Shown here in pieces: positions 61,698-64,000 of a DNA stretch of 64,000 nucleotides. This stretch comes from Polynucleobacter sp. MG-Unter2-18. GTDB taxonomy: Bacteria; Pseudomonadota; Gammaproteobacteria; Burkholderiales; Burkholderiaceae. How positions within the stretch are numbered: position 1 is the stretch's first letter; each line of letters opens with the position of its first letter. The notes beneath the pieces were generated by a model. The model searched no databases, was not told the DNA's origin, and saw only the letters and a list, made by a program, of their open reading frames with translations. The stretch lies in contig NZ_CP061302.1 in NCBI RefSeq assembly GCF_018687675.1, forward strand, positions 1,686,192-1,750,191, given 5' to 3'. Position numbers and translations under genes: made by a program.

Positions 61698-61742
61698 GCC
61701 TAGCAGCACCCTAAAGCGGGGTGCTGTGTCGGGATACCTCAT

Positions 61743-62780
61743 ATGAATCGTATTCTGATCATCGCCCCCAACTGGATTGGTGATGCCGTAATGTCACAGC
61801 CACTAATAGCGCATCTCAAAGCAATTTACCCGCAGTCACAGATTGATGTTTTAGCAAGTCCTTGGGTTGCACCGATTTATCGTGCTTGCTCAGAAGTTCA
61901 TCAAGTCATTGAAGCGCGATTAGAACATAGGCAATTGCAATGGGGCTTACGTAAGCAGCTAGCAAAGCAACTTGAGTTAAACCAATACACCACCTGCTAT
62001 GTTCTGCCCAATAGTTTGAAGTCTGCCCTTATTCCTTGGCTTGCCAATATTCCATTTCGAATTGGCTATCGTGGTGAAATGCGCTTTGGGCTGATAAATC
62101 TTACTTTAGATAATCCGAGCAAAGTGAATCGTCCGCCGATGGTAAATCACTACCTTGCACTTGCTAACTCACTAGAGCACTCACAAGAGATTGATACCAA
62201 CAAACCTGTAGATCCTAAGCTCAATATCTCACCTGTAGCCAAAGAATCAATCAGCGCCAAATTACAAGCTGCAGTCATCAATGAAAATTTAATTTATGTA
62301 CTTTGCCCAGGCGCTGAGTACGGCGCAACAAAACGCTGGCCTACCGATCACTTCGCCTCTCTTGCTCAGCAGTTAATTGCTAATCAACCAGATGCTCATA
62401 TGATTCTTTTGGGCAGTAAGGGCGATTACGCTTTGGGTGAGCACATTAAGGCTGAAGTAAATAATGACTCGCGAATACACAACTGGTGTGGCAAAACTTC
62501 ATTAGACGAAGCAATTGCACTCATTGGGGTAAGCAAGATGCTAGTCAGTAATGACTCAGGCTTAATGCATATTGGTGCCGCATTAAAAGTTTCGCAAGTT
62601 GCCATTTTTGGCTCAAGTGATCCACGTCACACTCCACCACTATCCGAAAAAGCTAAAGTGCTTTGGCTCAATCTACCTTGCAGCCCCTGCCATAAAAGAG
62701 AGTGTCCATTAGGTCACCTTAAATGCTTGAAAGATATTTTGCCCATCACCGTATTAGGCGCTATTCAAACATCCCATTAA
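61743..62780 (+). CDS. waaF: Lipopolysaccharide heptosyltransferase II
   Basis: WaaF adds the second L-glycero-D-manno-heptose to the LPS inner core, at the cytoplasmic membrane face. The protein is 345 residues, glycosyltransferase family 9. It begins RILIIAPNWIGDAVMSQPLIAHLKAIYP, contains YVLPNSLKSALIPWLANIPFRIGYRGEMR, the donor-site block LCPGAEYGATKRWPTDHF, and the SNDSGLMHIGAALKVSQVAIFGSSDPRHTPP signature. It ends with a Cys-rich segment CSPCHKRECPLGHLKC often found in WaaF. It lies 45 bases after the zinc protein gene. Confidence 0.95.
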   Translation: MNRILIIAPNWIGDAVMSQPLIAHLKAIYPQSQIDVLASPWVAPIYRACSEVHQVIEARLEHRQLQWGLRKQLAKQLELNQYTTCYVLPNSLKSALIPWLANIPFRIGYRGEMRFGLINLTLDNPSKVNRPPMVNHYLALANSLEHSQEIDTNKPVDPKLNISPVAKESISAKLQAAVINENLIYVLCPGAEYGATKRWPTDHFASLAQQLIANQPDAHMILLGSKGDYALGEHIKAEVNNDSRIHNWCGKTSLDEAIALIGVSKMLVSNDSGLMHIGAALKVSQVAIFGSSDPRHTPPLSEKAKVLWLNLPCSPCHKRECPLGHLKCLKDILPITVLGAIQTSH

Positions 62781-62813
62781 TTTTTAGCGCAAAACATCAC
62801 CAGAAAGTAAGCC

Positions 62814-63248
62814 ATGTCAAAACTAGCCAGACTTTTTCACAATGCCGATGAAGTAGTGGATGCTTGGCGTGAGGCCTTAAAAAATCGTGATGTTAAAGGG
62901 GCTTTGGCAATCTGGCTAGATGATGATTCGATTACTTGCGTCCTTCCAGAAGGCCAGCGCCTCAGTGGTCATGCAGAAATTCGGGATGGTCTGGAGCGTC
63001 TCTTAGCTAAGCAAGCTCTTTTTTTGGAGCCGATTGCCTGCATTAGTCATTCTGTTTTAGGGGCAGCGGTCTACGACACTACTGAGGCTGTCCACATCCG
63101 ACCCGATCAGATTGAAGCAGCATTCTTTCTCAATATCACCTTGGTACTTCTACAAGATAGTCAAGGCTGGCGGATTGCACATCTTCATGCTAGCCACTCC
63201 ACCGAGAATACGTTTGATGCGCCCTCAACTCCACATGGACTGCATTAA
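62814..63248 (+). CDS. NTF2/SnoaL-like fold protein of unknown function
   Basis: This 144-residue protein has the compact cone-shaped fold of the NTF2/DUF4440 group by pattern. An opening helix (FHNADEVVDAWREALKNRDVKGALAIW) is followed by alternating strands (LDDDSITCVLPEGQRLSGHAEIRDGLERLLA, then WRIAHLHASHS). The WRIAHLHAS ending is typical of SnoaL_3-like small proteins. Such domains bind small ligands or serve as isomerases. Catalytic residues cannot be assigned and no substrate is suggested by the neighbours. No signal peptide is seen. It lies between waaF and the unknown gene, on the same strand. Confidence 0.8.
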   Translation: MSKLARLFHNADEVVDAWREALKNRDVKGALAIWLDDDSITCVLPEGQRLSGHAEIRDGLERLLAKQALFLEPIACISHSVLGAAVYDTTEAVHIRPDQIEAAFFLNITLVLLQDSQGWRIAHLHASHSTENTFDAPSTPHGLH

Positions 63249-63276
63249 ATAGTAATGTCATGTAGATTGACGCCTC

Positions 63277-63891
63277 ATGGATGAGCAGGTTCTTCGGTCA
63301 CTAATCAAGTGGCCAAATGTTCCGCACTGCTTTGGCTGGCTAGCTCTGGATCGTCGTGGTCAATGGCGCATGCGTGATGAATTTGTCCAGGCCAATCAAC
63401 TTCCCGGGAACGTGATTCACCATACAACCCTCAATGAATTTATCTCTAGAAATTATGCGCATGACTCTTTGGGTAGATTTTTTTTCCAGAATGGTCCTCA
63501 ACGAGTTTTTGTTACGCTAGATGCCACACCATTCATTGCTAGAATCTTTCCGAGCGAAAGTGGTTCACAACTATTAACCCAGTGCGGTACAGAGATAAAA
63601 CCGCAGGGTGCCCTGAGTGATGAAAAAGGGAGTATCTACATTACTGGATTATTTCAACAATCACTCTCCGATCAAATCAATGGGGAGGTGTTTACTAAAG
63701 CAGAATCTCTATCCGTCGCGCTATTACACGATCATGATTTAGATCTATTCTCAGATCAGTCGAAATTGATGGAGGATGCCTGCAGCTTTAGAGGGTCTTG
63801 GCAATGGAAAGGCAATCAGCTGCCCATTGAACCCATTCACTCTTCTGAATTAGCGAATCGCTTTAATTTCATTAAAGCACCAAGTAATTAA
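63277..63891 (+). CDS. Conserved hypothetical protein, DUF2946/DUF2944-like betaproteobacterial family
   Basis: This 204-residue protein has no signal peptide or membrane helix. Its N-terminal half is Trp- and Phe-rich: KWPNVPHCFGWLALDRRGQWRM, then NYAHDSLGRFFFQNGPQRVFVTLD and TPFIARIFPS. This wording resembles a conserved family of unknown function in betaproteobacteria, whose DUF number I cannot state with certainty. The C-terminal part is more variable. No catalytic motif is recognised. It begins 28 bases after the NTF2-like gene, and its stop directly abuts the stop of the converging gene at the window edge. Confidence 0.7.
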   Translation: MDEQVLRSLIKWPNVPHCFGWLALDRRGQWRMRDEFVQANQLPGNVIHHTTLNEFISRNYAHDSLGRFFFQNGPQRVFVTLDATPFIARIFPSESGSQLLTQCGTEIKPQGALSDEKGSIYITGLFQQSLSDQINGEVFTKAESLSVALLHDHDLDLFSDQSKLMEDACSFRGSWQWKGNQLPIEPIHSSELANRFNFIKAPSN

Positions 63892-64000
63892 TTAGCTCGG
63901 CATGTTTTTGCCTAGCTCCTTCAATTCGTCTTGATATTCCTTTTGCATTTCCCGAAGGCGTGCATCAATACTAGAGGCCTGATAAAAATCTGCGCCGCTA
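63892..64000 (-). CDS. C-terminal end of an unidentified minus-strand gene (cut by window edge)
   Basis: An open minus-strand frame runs in from the edge and stops at TAA (63892-63894). The last 35 residues are visible, charged and probably helical, containing ASSIDARLREMQKEYQDEL and ending LGKNMPS. It abuts the stop of the preceding plus-strand gene with no bases between. Too little is seen to name a product; its helical, Glu/Lys-rich character is consistent with a coiled-coil or oligomerisation tail. Confidence 0.55.
   Translation of the reverse strand, partial: SGADFYQASSIDARLREMQKEYQDELKELGKNMPS

Overview
The window reads as a chromosomal segment of a free-living betaproteobacterium, most likely Burkholderiaceae and close to Polynucleobacter. 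The grounds are dense packing with very short gaps, moderate base composition, the split three-gene transhydrogenase pntAA-pntAB-pntB, an orphan Bug/TctC periplasmic receptor, the glcDEF glycolate oxidase set, and heat-shock promoters combined with a CIRCE/HrcA site. The genus assignment is inference from gene order and protein style. Apart from the regulatory block at 47-51 kb the content is core genome. I see no tRNA, rRNA, CRISPR array, insertion sequence or prophage.

Layout: (1) 1-2.1 kb, plus strand: end of pcnB, then folK and panB. (2) 2.2-8.3 kb, minus strand: the heat-shock cluster hrcA, hemH, grpE, dnaK, dnaJ. Clear sigma-32 promoters precede grpE and dnaK, a terminator separates those two genes, and a hairpin lies between dnaK and dnaJ. 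(3) 8.3-13.8 kb: nadK and recN (plus) converge on glnE (minus). (4) 13.8-21.5 kb, plus: a YhdP-like AsmA-family giant, a nitrilase-family amidase, tldD and aroG. (5) 21.6-28.5 kb: a cobalamin adenosyltransferase (minus), then a tightly coupled run glcD-glcE-glcF-yggS-proC (plus) converging on ubiA (minus). (6) 28.6-36.2 kb: recG (minus), divergent from queA, tgt, yajC, secD, secF (plus). (7) 36.2-40.8 kb: waaA and purB (minus), a glutathione transferase (plus), mnmA (minus). (8) 41.0-45.0 kb: pntAA-pntAB-pntB, then an orphan Bug receptor. (9) 45.1-47.2 kb: groS-groL (minus) with a CIRCE operator on the promoter. (10) 47.2-51.2 kb, plus: a three-gene signalling operon of a degenerate EAL-domain protein, a BvgA-like response regulator and a BvgS-like hybrid kinase. 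(11) 51.3-60.4 kb: dacB (plus) converging on a minus-strand run pgk-pyk-fba-purC-purE-purK-sua5. (12) 60.5-64 kb, plus: ilvE, a small zinc protein, waaF, an NTF2/SnoaL-fold protein and an unknown protein, then the tail of a minus-strand gene at the edge.

The regulatory parts fit together. HrcA (7.3-8.3 kb) is the expected repressor at the CIRCE element in front of groS 39 kb away. grpE and dnaK have no CIRCE but near-consensus sigma-32 promoters with the same 14-nt spacer, so the chaperone regulon is divided between the two controls. The most unusual item is the operon at 47.36-51.25 kb. It resembles Bordetella BvgR/BvgA/BvgS or Pseudomonas RocR/RocA/RocS in parts, but its EAL protein has lost essentially every catalytic motif and its kinase has one sensor lobe pair and no PAS domain. 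This is the best candidate in the window for an undescribed regulatory system.
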